DNA of 64,000 bases from Pseudomonas sp. IB20 (GCF_009707325.1 NZ_CP046103.1:1661810-1725809); one strand, 5' to 3'; counted from the stretch's first letter, positions 35,838-44,940 are shown. Program-made: numbers and translations. Notes: generated by a model from the letters alone, not told the origin.

Positions 35838-36128
35838 ATGTCGCGCCCTGCCTGGTCCCTGTTCAACTACCAACTGATCGAGCCTGACGAGCAGTTGGAT
35901 CTGTTCGCCTGCCAGGAAGTCCGGGTGCATCTGGTCGCGCGTCAACTGGAGTTGGGCGGCTCGATCGACCGTACGCTGTGCGGCACTTTATTGCCGGCAC
36001 AACCTCGCTGGTCGTCGGTGGATCGCTCGATCTTCCAGGACCAGCGGCTGTGCCCGCTGTGCCGGGCTATTCTTGAATCGCAAAAGCGCGGCACGCCGCT
36101 GATCTGGCCGGAACTGCGCTTCGAATAA
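35838..36128 (+). CDS. Conserved hypothetical protein
   Basis: A 96-residue soluble protein with a C-terminal C-P-L-C pair and two other cysteines (F-A-C-Q, L-C-G-T), which together could hold a zinc ion or be redox-active. The sequence ends G-T-P-L-I-W-P-E-L-R-F-E. I know of no assigned function. It lies between tesA and the L,D-transpeptidase gene and is on the same strand as both. Confidence 0.65.
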   Translation: MSRPAWSLFNYQLIEPDEQLDLFACQEVRVHLVARQLELGGSIDRTLCGTLLPAQPRWSSVDRSIFQDQRLCPLCRAILESQKRGTPLIWPELRFE

Positions 36129-36208
36129 TGGAAGAGCTGAGCTTGCTGAAAGCTTGCAACTTGCAGCTCGCTTTTAACCTACCCGTCGTTCTGCGAAGGA
36201 TTTACCGG

Positions 36209-37180
36209 ATGTTTTCGCGCCTCTCCGTCGTTACTTGCTGCCTGTCTCTCGCTGCCCTGTGTGCAGCCGGTTCGGCTTCAGCCTTGCAGTTGCCCCTGCC
36301 GCCGCCGGGTGAAGACATCGTCGGTCAGGTCCAGGTGATCAAGGCCAAGTATGAAGATACCTTTGCAGACCTGGGCACTACCTATGACCTGGGCTATTCG
36401 GAAATGGTCGCGGCCAACCCGGGTGTTGATGCCTGGCTGCCCGGTGCAGGCACCGAGATTGTGCTGCCCACGCGGTTTATCCTGCCGCCTGGCCCCCGCG
36501 AAGGCATCGTGATCAACCTGGCGGAATACCGGCTCTACTACTATCCCAAGGGTCAGAACGTGGTGTACACGTTCCCGTTGGGCATTGGCCGAGAAGGCTG
36601 GGGTTCGCCGATTGCCCACACCAGCATTATCGCGAAGACGCCAAACCCCACCTGGACGCCGCCTGCGTCAATCAAGGCCGAGCACGCCGCCAATGGTGAC
36701 CCGCTGCCTAACGTGGTGCCGGCCGGGCCGGACAACCCGCTGGGGCCGTTCAAGTTCACCTTGGGCACGCCGGGCTACTTGATCCACGGTTCCAACATGA
36801 AATTTGGTATCGGTACGCGTACAAGCCACGGCTGCTTCCGCATGTTTAACAACAATGTGCTGGAAATGGCCGGCATGGTGCCGGTCGGTACGTCGGTGCG
36901 CATCATCAACGATGCCTACAAGTTCGGCAGCAGTGGCGGCAAGGTCTACCTCGAAGCGCATACGCCGCTGAACGACGATGGCACGCCTTCTGTGGTCGAC
37001 AAGCACACCGCGGTCATCAATGCCTTGCTCAAGCGCGAAGACCTGGCCAACAGCCTGCGGGTCAACTGGGATCAGGTGCGTGACGTGGTGGCGGCCGAAG
37101 ATGGTCTGCCCACGGAGATTGGTGTACCCGGTGCCAACACGCCAGTGGTGTCCAGCACGCCGGTCGACCTGCAGCAGTAA
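36209..37180 (+). CDS. L,D-transpeptidase (ErfK/YbiS/YkuD family)
   Basis: A 323-residue periplasmic enzyme. Signal peptide 1-27 (C-A-A-G-S-A-S-A), a LysM-like segment (about 45-85: Y-D-L-G-Y-S-E-M-V-A-A-N-P-G-V-D), then the YkuD domain with I-H-G-S-N and T-S-H-G-C-F-R-M, the catalytic cysteine at residue 209. Such enzymes form 3-3 crosslinks in peptidoglycan or link the Braun-type lipoprotein to it. The downstream minus-strand gene is the outer membrane lipoprotein OprI, a plausible substrate, which supports the second role. The ATG at 36209 begins the signal peptide. Confidence 0.9.
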   Translation: MFSRLSVVTCCLSLAALCAAGSASALQLPLPPPGEDIVGQVQVIKAKYEDTFADLGTTYDLGYSEMVAANPGVDAWLPGAGTEIVLPTRFILPPGPREGIVINLAEYRLYYYPKGQNVVYTFPLGIGREGWGSPIAHTSIIAKTPNPTWTPPASIKAEHAANGDPLPNVVPAGPDNPLGPFKFTLGTPGYLIHGSNMKFGIGTRTSHGCFRMFNNNVLEMAGMVPVGTSVRIINDAYKFGSSGGKVYLEAHTPLNDDGTPSVVDKHTAVINALLKREDLANSLRVNWDQVRDVVAAEDGLPTEIGVPGANTPVVSSTPVDLQQ

Positions 37181-37249
37181 GCCTGCAGGGTCTATAACCC
37201 GTCCCGGACTTGCGCCGGGGTACAGGGGAAAGGGCAAAATCCAGGCAAT

Positions 37250-37280
37250 AAAAAAGCCGACCCAAGAATGGGTCGGCTTG
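37250..37280 (-). terminator. Intrinsic terminator of oprI
   Basis: On the minus strand AAGCCGACCCA pairs with TGGGTCGGCTT around a four-base loop, followed by six T residues. The plus strand read-out lacks a T-run of equal strength. Confidence 0.9.
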
Positions 37281-37300
37281 ATAACAACCCCGAGGGATTA

Positions 37301-37552
37301 TTACTTGCGGCTTGCTTTTTCAAGCATGCGCAGAGCGCGCTCGTTAGCTTCGTCAGCAGTCTGTTGTGCTTTTTGAGCAGCAGCCAGAGCTTCATCAGCT
37401 TTACGGTAGGCTTCGTCTGCACGAGCCTGGGAGCGAGCTGCTGCGTCTTCAGTTGCAGTCAGACGAGCTTCGGTTTCTTTGGAGACGCTGCTGCAACCGG
37501 TAGCCAGAACTGCGGCCAGAGCCAGAGCAGAGAATTTCAGAACGTTGTTCAT
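37301..37552 (-). CDS. oprI: Major outer membrane lipoprotein OprI
   Basis: An 83-residue Braun-type lipoprotein. Signal peptide with lipobox A-T-G-C (lipidated Cys at about residue 20 of [20 protein letters not shown]), then an alanine-rich heptad coiled coil ([24 protein letters not shown]...) and a C-terminal A-S-R-K, whose last lysine attaches to peptidoglycan. Codon choice is highly biased, in line with extreme expression. A GAAGGGGAACACG ribosome-binding site precedes the ATG at 37552. The N-terminal M-K-G-N-T extension (37567) is improbable. Confidence 0.97.
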   Translation of the reverse strand: MNNVLKFSALALAAVLATGCSSVSKETEARLTATEDAAARSQARADEAYRKADEALAAAQKAQQTADEANERALRMLEKASRK

Positions 37553-38163
37553 CGTGTTCCCCTTCAAGGACTTTCTATTAAATGGCTACTTTCTCAGAGT
37601 GAGCTGATAGCCGGCGTACATACTACTCATTACTTGTAGTAAGTAAACTGACGTAGCGCAAGAAGCAAAAAAAATTCTTGTGCCGATTCTATTTTGGCTA
37701 ATCTTTTGGCGGTTTGTATAAAAACCATCCAGATTTTTTCATTCTGACGGGAGCTGGGTCCAAGCTGAAAGGTCCGGCCCGCATGTGTCAGTGCGGCTAA
37801 ACAGGTAAAGATTTATATATCCACGTTGACACTTATTTTCAGTTGGCCTTTACCGCCCCCGGCATCTTTTGCGCATGTAGAGGTGACTTTAAGAGCGCCA
37901 GTTCGTCTCAAGCTTCAACTGCCGGCAATGTTCAGGCTATCGATCTCTGATTGATCGGAGCCCTTTCTGTAACCGCCAGCGGTAGGGGATGACGAGTGCG
38001 CCTTGAGCAATTTCAGGATTGGTGCCTACTATTCCCTACGTGCTGGTTGTGAGCGCTTAGGTTTTCTCGTTGTCGAAACCGGCACGGGGTGGCGTAGATG
38101 TTCCTTCGCCGGAAAAACATCGGTAAGGTAGGGGTCGAAATCCAAGACCCGCGAGGAGTAGTG
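37553..38163. other. 611-base region without a supported gene, upstream of oprI and the GNAT gene
   Basis: This is one of the longest non-coding stretches in the window and is AT-rich between about 37600 and 37900. It must carry the oprI promoter on the minus strand. A short hairpin GCGCAAGAA / TTCTTGTGC with an A-rich loop lies at 37656-37683. A TTGACA hexamer occurs at 37825 without a good -10. Only short, compositionally unlikely reading frames are found. Confidence 0.6.
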
Positions 38164-38865
38164 ATGAGCGAGGCGTTGTCCATCCACCATGACCAGGCTG
38201 GTCATCAGTTCGAGACCAATGTGGACGGTCATCGTGCCTATCTGACCTATATGGACCTCGGGAAGCAAACCCTGGATATCTATCGCACCTTCGTGCCCAA
38301 CGCTCTGCGGGGCCGTGGTATTGCGGCGGCATTAACCGAGGAAGCGTTGAAGTTCGCCGAAGAGGCTGGCTACACGGTGATCCCGTCCTGCTCCTATGTC
38401 GAACGCTACATGGAGCGCCATCAGCGCCATGCCGCGAGGATACGCAGTATGAAAAACGCCGGGCTAAGCCCGGCGTTTTTGTGTGCGCTCGATTCAAATG
38501 CAGGAGCAGTGATTCAAGTGCGTTTGCGTTTGGGCAATACGTCCTTGAGCTTGGCGTGCATGCTGCGCAGGGTGGTCTCGGTGGCGGACCAGTCGATGCA
38601 GGCATCGGTGATCGACACGCCGTACTGCAAGTCAGTCAGGTCTTTTGGAATCGCCTGGCAGCCCCAGTTCAGATGGCTCTCGACCATCAAGCCGATAATC
38701 GACTGGTTGCCTTCGAGGATCTGGTTGGCGACGTTTTCCATCACCAGCGGCTGCAGGGCCGGGTCCTTGTTGGAGTTGGCGTGGCTGCAGTCGACCATGA
38801 TGTTCGGCTTGATCTTGGCCTTGCTCAATGCCTGCTCGCAGAGCGCAACGCTGACCGAATCATAG
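38164..38865 (+). CDS. GNAT-family N-acetyltransferase (YjdJ-like) with stop-loss C-terminal extension
   Basis: Residues 1-93 are a complete small acetyltransferase of the COG2388/YjdJ type: MSEALSIHHDQAGHQFETNV..., with R-G-R-G-I-A-A-A-L-T-E-E-A-L as the acetyl-CoA loop and S-C-S-Y-V-E-R-Y-M-E-R-H near the end. Relatives stop a few residues after R-H-Q-R-H-A-A. Here the frame continues, through an intrinsic terminator hairpin and antisense to the DAHP synthase gene, to a stop at 38863. The extension of about 140 residues has no homology and is probably only partly translated, since most transcripts should end at the hairpin. Confidence 0.7.
   Translation: MSEALSIHHDQAGHQFETNVDGHRAYLTYMDLGKQTLDIYRTFVPNALRGRGIAAALTEEALKFAEEAGYTVIPSCSYVERYMERHQRHAARIRSMKNAGLSPAFLCALDSNAGAVIQVRLRLGNTSLSLACMLRRVVSVADQSMQASVIDTPYCKSVRSFGIAWQPQFRWLSTIKPIIDWLPSRIWLATFSITSGCRAGSLLELAWLQSTMMFGLILALLNACSQSATLTES
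38452..38480. terminator. Terminator hairpin inside the extended GNAT frame
   Basis: AAAAACGCCGGGC / GCCCGGCGTTTTT with loop TAA: perfect and bidirectional. It probably serves both the GNAT gene and the convergent DAHP synthase gene, whose stop is 33 bases further on. Confidence 0.9.
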
Positions 38866-39590
38866 TTGGGCTTGCCGTTGCCGCCGCGCAATACCACGTG
38901 GCCATAGGCGTTGCCTTTGGTGGTGACGATGGACACGCCACCTTCCTGGTTGATACCCAGGAAACGGTGCGGGCTGGACACTGATTGCAGCGCGTTGATC
39001 GCAACCGTCAGGCCGCCGTCGGTGCCGTTCTTGAAGCCCACGGCCGAGGACAGGCCGGACGCCATTTCGCGGTGGGTCTGGGATTCGGTGGTGCGCGCGC
39101 CGATGGCCGACCAGCTGATCAGGTCCTGCAGGTACTGCGGCGAGATCGGGTCGAGTGCTTCGGTGGCGGTGGGCAAGCCCATTTCGGCCAGGTCCAGCAG
39201 CAACTGACGACCGATGTGCAAGCCGTCCTGGATCTTGAACGAGTCGTCCAGGTACGGGTCGTTGATCAAACCTTTCCAGCCGACGGTGGTACGCGGCTTC
39301 TCGAAATAGACGCGCATCACCAGGTACAAGGTGTCGGACACTTCAGCCGCCAGCACTTTGAGGCGCTCAGCGTATTCGTGGGCGGCCTTGAGGTCGTGGA
39401 TCGAGCAAGGCCCGATCACTACAAAGAGGCGGTGGTCAGTGCCGTCGAGAATGTCACGGATGACTTCGCGGCCCTTGGTCACGGTCTGCAGGGCAGCGTC
39501 ACTCAGGGGGATTTCGCGCTTGAGCTGATCGGGTGTGATCAGCGTCTCGTTGGATTCGACGTTTAGGTCATTGATCGGTAAATCAGCCAT
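38514..39590 (-). CDS. aroF: 3-deoxy-7-phosphoheptulonate synthase, class I (DAHP synthase)
   Basis: A 358-residue enzyme that makes DAHP from erythrose-4-phosphate and phosphoenolpyruvate, the entry step of the shikimate pathway. Class I AroFGH blocks are complete: V-I-G-P-C-S-I-H-D, K-P-R-T-T-V-G-W-K-G, G-T-D-G-G-L-T-V-A, and D-C-S-H-A-N-S-N-K-D-P. An N-terminal 40-residue extension carries the likely feedback region; whether tyrosine or phenylalanine inhibits it cannot be read, so the symbol is tentative. The ATG at 39590 begins MADLPINDLNVES. A class II enzyme is also present at 52433-53782. Confidence 0.93.
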   Translation of the reverse strand: MADLPINDLNVESNETLITPDQLKREIPLSDAALQTVTKGREVIRDILDGTDHRLFVVIGPCSIHDLKAAHEYAERLKVLAAEVSDTLYLVMRVYFEKPRTTVGWKGLINDPYLDDSFKIQDGLHIGRQLLLDLAEMGLPTATEALDPISPQYLQDLISWSAIGARTTESQTHREMASGLSSAVGFKNGTDGGLTVAINALQSVSSPHRFLGINQEGGVSIVTTKGNAYGHVVLRGGNGKPNYDSVSVALCEQALSKAKIKPNIMVDCSHANSNKDPALQPLVMENVANQILEGNQSIIGLMVESHLNWGCQAIPKDLTDLQYGVSITDACIDWSATETTLRSMHAKLKDVLPKRKRT

Positions 39591-39726
39591 CGTGTTACTC
39601 GTCAGGGTCACGGGTGCCGGCCGCCAGCCATCCCCGTGCGGCGGAGCACAGCATGATTTGAATGCAGGGGCAGGGGGAGGAACCTTAGCGCGTAACACGG
39701 GCCCGCGACAATGGGCAAAGCCGGGT

Positions 39727-40161
39727 TTAATCCAGCGCTGGCGCCACAACCGCCGCATGGGAGAACTCACCCGCATGGCGCGAGACCCACTCGCGGGCCA
39801 TGGCTTCGAGTTCTGCAGGCGACGGCTCGGCGTGGTCGTGCAGGCGGCAGTAGCGTTCGATCTGGCACACTTGTTCACCCATTCGCGCACCGAACAAGGC
39901 GTGCTCATCGGTAAAAGAGATACCGACGCGATAGCCCTTTTCGACCTTGCGGCACCAGGCTACATAGCCCGGATAACGGGCGCTGGGGCCCAAGGAAGGG
40001 ATACGCAGATCAACCGCCGTACCCTGGCGCCAGGCACGCGGGCAATTGCAGGCGACGCCGCCCAGGCCGATAGTGTGCAGGCGTTGGCGGGCAATGGCAG
40101 GAGCGGGACGTTGGATTAACTCGACAGCGACATCATCAGGGTGAGGTAAAAAACGACCCAT
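39727..40161 (-). CDS. PilZ domain-containing protein
   Basis: A 144-residue protein resembling the PilZ family: an R-Q-R-L-H-T-I-G-L-G-G-V-A-C stretch at the N-terminal side, then Y-V-A-W-C-R-K-V and Y-R-V-G-I-S-F-T-D, the usual last strands. The canonical D/N-x-S-x-x-G element is not clear (T-I-G-L-G-G), so binding of cyclic di-GMP is uncertain. Its start codon overlaps that of the divergent thioredoxin-like gene by two bases. The ATG at 40161 has GGAG about 10 bases upstream. Confidence 0.65.
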   Translation of the reverse strand: MGRFLPHPDDVAVELIQRPAPAIARQRLHTIGLGGVACNCPRAWRQGTAVDLRIPSLGPSARYPGYVAWCRKVEKGYRVGISFTDEHALFGARMGEQVCQIERYCRLHDHAEPSPAELEAMAREWVSRHAGEFSHAAVVAPALD

Positions 40162-40546
40162 GTACACGGACTCCGAGCACCGTCCAATTGACGGCAGCAG
40201 CAGCAGTATAGTGAAGGAACTGGAATTGACCGACCTGGATATTGACCAGCAGTTGCTGGGATTGCCAGGTATTTCTCTTGTAGTGTTTACCAGTGTCGGC
40301 TGTTCCAGTTGCCGCTGGGCACGTCAGCAGTTGCCGGGTTGGCGCTTGCCGCTGGACCGCGTGTGCTGGGTCGATGCCGGGCACAACGGCGGTGCGGTCG
40401 AGCGCTACCAGATCTTTCATTTGCCCGCGTTGTTCCTCGTGTGCGAGGGTCAATTTCTTGGGCAATTACAGACACGTCTTACCCATACCGACCTTACCGA
40501 AGCGATTAATCAAGCCCTTACCCGTACTCCAGAGGAACTGCCATGA
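40160..40546 (+). CDS. Thioredoxin-like protein
   Basis: A 128-residue protein with a thioredoxin fold: strand L-V-V-F-T-S-V-G followed by C-S-S-C-R-W-A-R (redox C-x-x-C) and the cis-proline region F-H-L-P-A-L-F-L-V. There is no signal peptide, so it is cytosolic. Its stop overlaps the panE start by four bases (ATGA), which implies translational coupling. Its ATG at 40160 lies on the divergent PilZ gene's start; a shorter start inside is possible, but GTGAGG lies upstream of 40160. Confidence 0.75.
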   Translation: MYTDSEHRPIDGSSSSIVKELELTDLDIDQQLLGLPGISLVVFTSVGCSSCRWARQQLPGWRLPLDRVCWVDAGHNGGAVERYQIFHLPALFLVCEGQFLGQLQTRLTHTDLTEAINQALTRTPEELP

Positions 40547-41496
40547 CAGCACAGTCGCCCCGCATCGGCATTATTGGCACCGGCGCCATCGGTGGTTTTT
40601 ACGGCGTGATGCTGGCGCGTGCCGGGTTCGATGTGCACTTTCTGTTGCGCAGCGAATACGCGGCAGTCAGCGAGCACGGCCTGCACCTCAACAGCACGCT
40701 GCATGGCAAGTTGCACCTGCACCCGGTGCAAGCCTATGCCCGCGCTGCGGACATGCCAGCGTGCGATTGGCTGCTGGTAGGCACCAAATCCACCGGCAAT
40801 GTGGACCTCGCGCCCACCATCGCCCAGGTTGCCGCGCCGGATGCCAAGGTGGTGCTGCTGCAAAACGGCCTCGATGTCGAAGACAGCCTGCGCGAACACC
40901 TGCCGCCGTCGCTGCACCTGCTGGGCGGCCTGTGCTATATCGGCGTGCACCGCTCCGGGCCGGGCGTCGTCGAGCACCAGGCCTTGGGCCGGGTGAATCT
41001 GGGCTATCACAGTGGCACGGCGGCCAACGATGAGACGCGTCAGAAGGCGATTGTCGAAGAGGGCGCTGCGCTGTTTCACAAGGCTGGTATCGAGTCCCAA
41101 GCCATGGCCAATGTGCACCAGGCGCGCTGGCACAAGTTGGTGTGGAATGTGCCGTACAACGGCCTCTCCGTGCTGCTGGGCACCGGCACCACCGCGATGA
41201 TGGCCGATGAATCCAGCCGCGAGCTGATCCAGGCATTAATGGCCGAAGTGGTCAAAGGTGCGCGTGCCTGCGGGCATGAAATACCCGCCAGTTACGCCGA
41301 GCAGATGTTCGCCATGACCGAAACCATGGACGACTACCTGCCCAGCATGTACCACGACCATGTGCACAAACGCCCCTTGGAACTGGCGGCGATCTACGCC
41401 CGGCCATTGGCCGCTGCGAAAGCGGCGGGGTGCGAATTGCCACGTATGCAGGCGCTGTATCAGGCCTTGAGTTTTATTGATCGGCACAACCGTTGA
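40543..41496 (+). CDS. panE: 2-dehydropantoate 2-reductase (ketopantoate reductase)
   Basis: A 317-residue NADPH-dependent enzyme that reduces ketopantoate to pantoate in the pantothenate/CoA pathway. The Rossmann motif G-I-I-G-T-G-A-I-G-G-F-Y-G opens the protein; the ApbA core N-G-L-D-V-E-D and the catalytic region W-H-K-L-V-W-N-V-P-Y-N-G-L-S (lysine) follow, with the C-terminal helical domain S-M-Y-H-D-H-V-H-K-R-P-L-E-L. Several paralogues exist in pseudomonads, so the exact substrate may differ. Confidence 0.85.
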   Translation: MTAQSPRIGIIGTGAIGGFYGVMLARAGFDVHFLLRSEYAAVSEHGLHLNSTLHGKLHLHPVQAYARAADMPACDWLLVGTKSTGNVDLAPTIAQVAAPDAKVVLLQNGLDVEDSLREHLPPSLHLLGGLCYIGVHRSGPGVVEHQALGRVNLGYHSGTAANDETRQKAIVEEGAALFHKAGIESQAMANVHQARWHKLVWNVPYNGLSVLLGTGTTAMMADESSRELIQALMAEVVKGARACGHEIPASYAEQMFAMTETMDDYLPSMYHDHVHKRPLELAAIYARPLAAAKAAGCELPRMQALYQALSFIDRHNR

Positions 41497-41511
41497 TTCG
41501 GGGGAAACACC

Positions 41512-42429
41512 ATGGCAAAGGGATTGGGCGACAAGCTGGTACTGGCGATTTCGTCGCGGGCACTGTTCGACTTGAGCGAGAGCCACAAGATATACCTGGC
41601 CGAAGGTGTGGAGACTTACCGCCAATACCAGATCGAACATGAGGAGGAAATTCTCGAGCCCGGCGATGCCTTCCCGCTGGTCAAGAAACTCCTGAGCCTC
41701 AACGCCAGCCTGGGCCGCGCCCGGGTCGAGGTGGTGCTGGTGTCGCGCAACAGTGCCGACACCGGCTTGCGCGTGTTCAACTCGATCCAGCATTACGGCC
41801 TGGACATTTCCCGCGCCGCGTTTGTCGGCGGGCGCAGCCCTTATCCTTATCTGGCCGCCTTTGGTTGCCACCTGTTTCTGTCGACCCACGCCGAAGATGT
41901 GCGCAGTGCGTTGGATGCCGGGTTTGCGGCGGCGACCATTCTCTCGGGCGGCCCGCGTCGGGCCTCGAGTGAAGAACTGCGGATTGCCTTCGACGGCGAT
42001 GCAGTGCTGTTTTCCGATGAGTCTGAGCGTGTCTATCAGGCGGGCGGCCTGGCGGCGTTCCAGGCCAGCGAGCGCGAGTCGGCGCGCGAGCCTTTGCACG
42101 GTGGTCCGTTCAAGGGGTTCCTGGCGGCCCTCAACCTGTTGCAGCGTGAGTTTGCCGACGAGGCGTGCCCGATCCGCACCGCGCTGGTCACCGCGCGCTC
42201 GGCACCGTCCCATGAGCGGGTGATTCGCACGTTGCGCGAATGGGACATCCGCCTCGACGAATCGCTGTTCCTCGGCGGCCTGGAGAAGGCCGCGTTTCTG
42301 GAGGCGTTCGCCGCCGATGTGTTTTTCGATGACCAAGCCGGTCATTGCGAGAAAGCCAGGGAAGTGGTGGCCACCGGGCATGTGCCCCATGGCATCAGTA
42401 ATGAGTTGAAAATCCACACTGAGAGCTAA
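41512..42429 (+). CDS. 5'-nucleotidase (cytosolic 5'-nucleotidase I family)
   Basis: A 305-residue protein of the cN-I-like PF06189 family. Typical blocks are L-A-I-S-S-R-A-L-F-D-L near the start, L-V-S-R-N-S-A-D-T-G-L-R-V-F-N-S, F-V-G-G-R-S-P-Y-P-Y-L and the acidic end D-V-F-F-D-D-Q-A-G-H-C. It should dephosphorylate nucleoside monophosphates in the cytosol. It follows panE by 15 bases and a good GGGGGAAACACC site, so it probably belongs to the same operon. Confidence 0.85.
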   Translation: MAKGLGDKLVLAISSRALFDLSESHKIYLAEGVETYRQYQIEHEEEILEPGDAFPLVKKLLSLNASLGRARVEVVLVSRNSADTGLRVFNSIQHYGLDISRAAFVGGRSPYPYLAAFGCHLFLSTHAEDVRSALDAGFAAATILSGGPRRASSEELRIAFDGDAVLFSDESERVYQAGGLAAFQASERESAREPLHGGPFKGFLAALNLLQREFADEACPIRTALVTARSAPSHERVIRTLREWDIRLDESLFLGGLEKAAFLEAFAADVFFDDQAGHCEKAREVVATGHVPHGISNELKIHTES

Positions 42430-42495
42430 GCCGAACTCCCGTAGGCGCTGCTAAGCTCATTCAATCCCCGCCATCCTGGCCCTCCAGGAGGTTCT

Positions 42496-42996
42496 ATGAT
42501 TCGTTCGATTCTGTACGCCACGGATCTTGGTCTGTATGCGCCCTATGTCATGCAACATGCGCTGGCACTGGCCCGAACGTTCAAGGCGGATTTGTATGTG
42601 ATTCATGTGGTCGAGCCGATTGGGCTGTTCGCCGAATCGGTGTTGCAGAGCTACCTTGATGAGAAGGCCTTGAGTGAATGGCAGAGCCAGGGGCTGACCA
42701 CGGTGATGGCGACGATCGAGCAGCGGGTGCTGGACAGTTTTCGCGAGGAGTTGGGGGAAGGGGAGCAAGACCTGGAATTGATTCGCTCGGTGCGGGTGAT
42801 CCAGGGGGACCCGTGCGAAGTGATTCTCGACCAACTGCGCAAACTTTCCGTCGACCTGTTGATCGTAGGTAGTCATAGCCACGCAACCGCAGCGGCCACA
42901 CCGCTTGGACGCACCGCTGCACGGGTGTTGCAGCTGTCTACGGTGCCGGTTTATCTGGTGCCGTCGTTACAGCGTCGACGCAGTGATGACATCTGA
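42496..42996 (+). CDS. Universal stress protein UspA family
   Basis: A 166-residue single Usp domain. It starts I-R-S-I-L-Y-A-T-D-L and ends with the ATP-loop G-S-H-S-H ... L-G-R-T-A-A-R-V-L and V-P-V-Y-L-V-P-S. The glycine pattern (V-G-S-H-S then G-R-T-A) is close to the ATP-binding G-x-x-G-x(9)-G form. It is preceded by CAGGAGGTTCT. No partner is evident; cysB follows after about 100 bases. Confidence 0.9.
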   Translation: MIRSILYATDLGLYAPYVMQHALALARTFKADLYVIHVVEPIGLFAESVLQSYLDEKALSEWQSQGLTTVMATIEQRVLDSFREELGEGEQDLELIRSVRVIQGDPCEVILDQLRKLSVDLLIVGSHSHATAAATPLGRTAARVLQLSTVPVYLVPSLQRRRSDDI

Positions 42997-43091
42997 GCGG
43001 TAAAAACGATAAAAAAGTTCTAGATTTATCCGTCTAACCTTTAATATAGTTATATACCGTCGCTGATACCCGTGGCGTCTATCTGCTTTGA

Positions 43092-44075
<984 letters not shown>

Positions 44076-44080
44076 GTGGT

Positions 44081-44569
44081 TTATCTGGCCTCGGTAACCG
44101 TAAAGTGTTGCCGAGCGCCCGCCACTAGAATCTCCACCTCATCCCCTTCGAACTTGCCCAACAGGCTTTTGCCCAGGGGCGAGCGCGGGGTGATGACGGT
44201 CACCGGTTGCCCAACCACATCGACCTTCAGCCCCGCCGCGTCCGGCGCCAGAAACAGCCATTGCTGGCGACCGTTTTCGTCTACCAGGCCCAGCAGCGCG
44301 CCGACCTCTATCCCGCGGTGCTCATCGTAAGCCCGTAGCTGCAGGTTCTGGCACAGCGCCAGCGACTGCTTGATTTCCTCGACCCGTTTGGCTTGCCCGG
44401 CCGCCAAGTAGGACGCCTCCAGCCCGAGCGTGTCGTACTTGTTTTCGGCGATGTTTTCTTCGTGGGTCGCGGTCTCGTAGGCGGTCTGTGCGGCACGTTG
44501 AGCGATGTCGAGATCGACAGTGAGTTTTTCCAGGATCAGCTGGAGGACAGCGTGCTTATTCATGGGCAT
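44081..44569 (-). CDS. GreA/GreB-family (Rnk-like) elongation factor
   Basis: A 162-residue protein. The N-terminal coiled coil (KLTVDLDIAQRAAQTAYETA) has the acidic loop A-T-H-E-E-N-I-A-E-N-K-Y, and the C-terminal FKBP-like domain ends with P-R-S-P-L-G-K-S-L-L-G-K-F-E-G-D-E-V. It differs from the true GreB found in this window at 31453, so it is probably a paralogue with altered tip chemistry. The ATG at 44569 overlaps the stop of the preceding membrane protein gene as TGATG, indicating coupling. It ends five bases from the cysB stop, convergent. Confidence 0.83.
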   Translation of the reverse strand: MPMNKHAVLQLILEKLTVDLDIAQRAAQTAYETATHEENIAENKYDTLGLEASYLAAGQAKRVEEIKQSLALCQNLQLRAYDEHRGIEVGALLGLVDENGRQQWLFLAPDAAGLKVDVVGQPVTVITPRSPLGKSLLGKFEGDEVEILVAGARQHFTVTEAR

Positions 44570-44940
44570 CAATCGCAGAATTGCAGGACATTCGCCTTGC
44601 TCTTTTCATTGGGCGCGTTCTGGTCCTGTTGCAGCCAGAACTGGCATTTGGGGTTGGCCAGGTTGCGCGCGTTGTTGCGCGCCTGGTCCAGGGTTTGCTG
44701 CTGTTCCTGCTTACGCAGGTTTTCCTGGTACTGCTCGAACATGCGGTTCGGCGGCTCAGGCGCCACAACGGTGGCGGGCTTGCCCAATTGCTGAACGGCC
44801 TGCGCCACCGGCGCCAGGCTTTGCGGGAACACATAGCGCGACGCCAGCCAGGTGGTCAGCACAATGGCGATAAACCCCAGCCAAAGGCCGAACGCCACTG
44901 CAATACTGAGCTTGAACAGCGACAACGAACGATCAGACAT
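44569..44940 (-). CDS. Hypothetical membrane-anchored protein
   Basis: A 123-residue protein with one N-terminal helix (about 9-32), a proline-rich stretch (P-A-T-V-V-A-P-E-P-P-N-R) and a Q/E/K-rich coiled-coil-like tail with two cysteines (K-C-Q-F-W, Q-F-C-D). The ATG at 44940 is preceded by CCAGGAGGCCATC. Stop and next start overlap (TGATG), so it is expressed with the Gre-like factor. I do not recognise a family. Confidence 0.75.
   Translation of the reverse strand: MSDRSLSLFKLSIAVAFGLWLGFIAIVLTTWLASRYVFPQSLAPVAQAVQQLGKPATVVAPEPPNRMFEQYQENLRKQEQQQTLDQARNNARNLANPKCQFWLQQDQNAPNEKSKANVLQFCD

Noticed and set aside
38057..38605. 182-codon minus-strand frame opposite the GNAT gene
   Set aside because: Runs through the GNAT gene and its terminator, with arginine/proline-rich composition and no homology.
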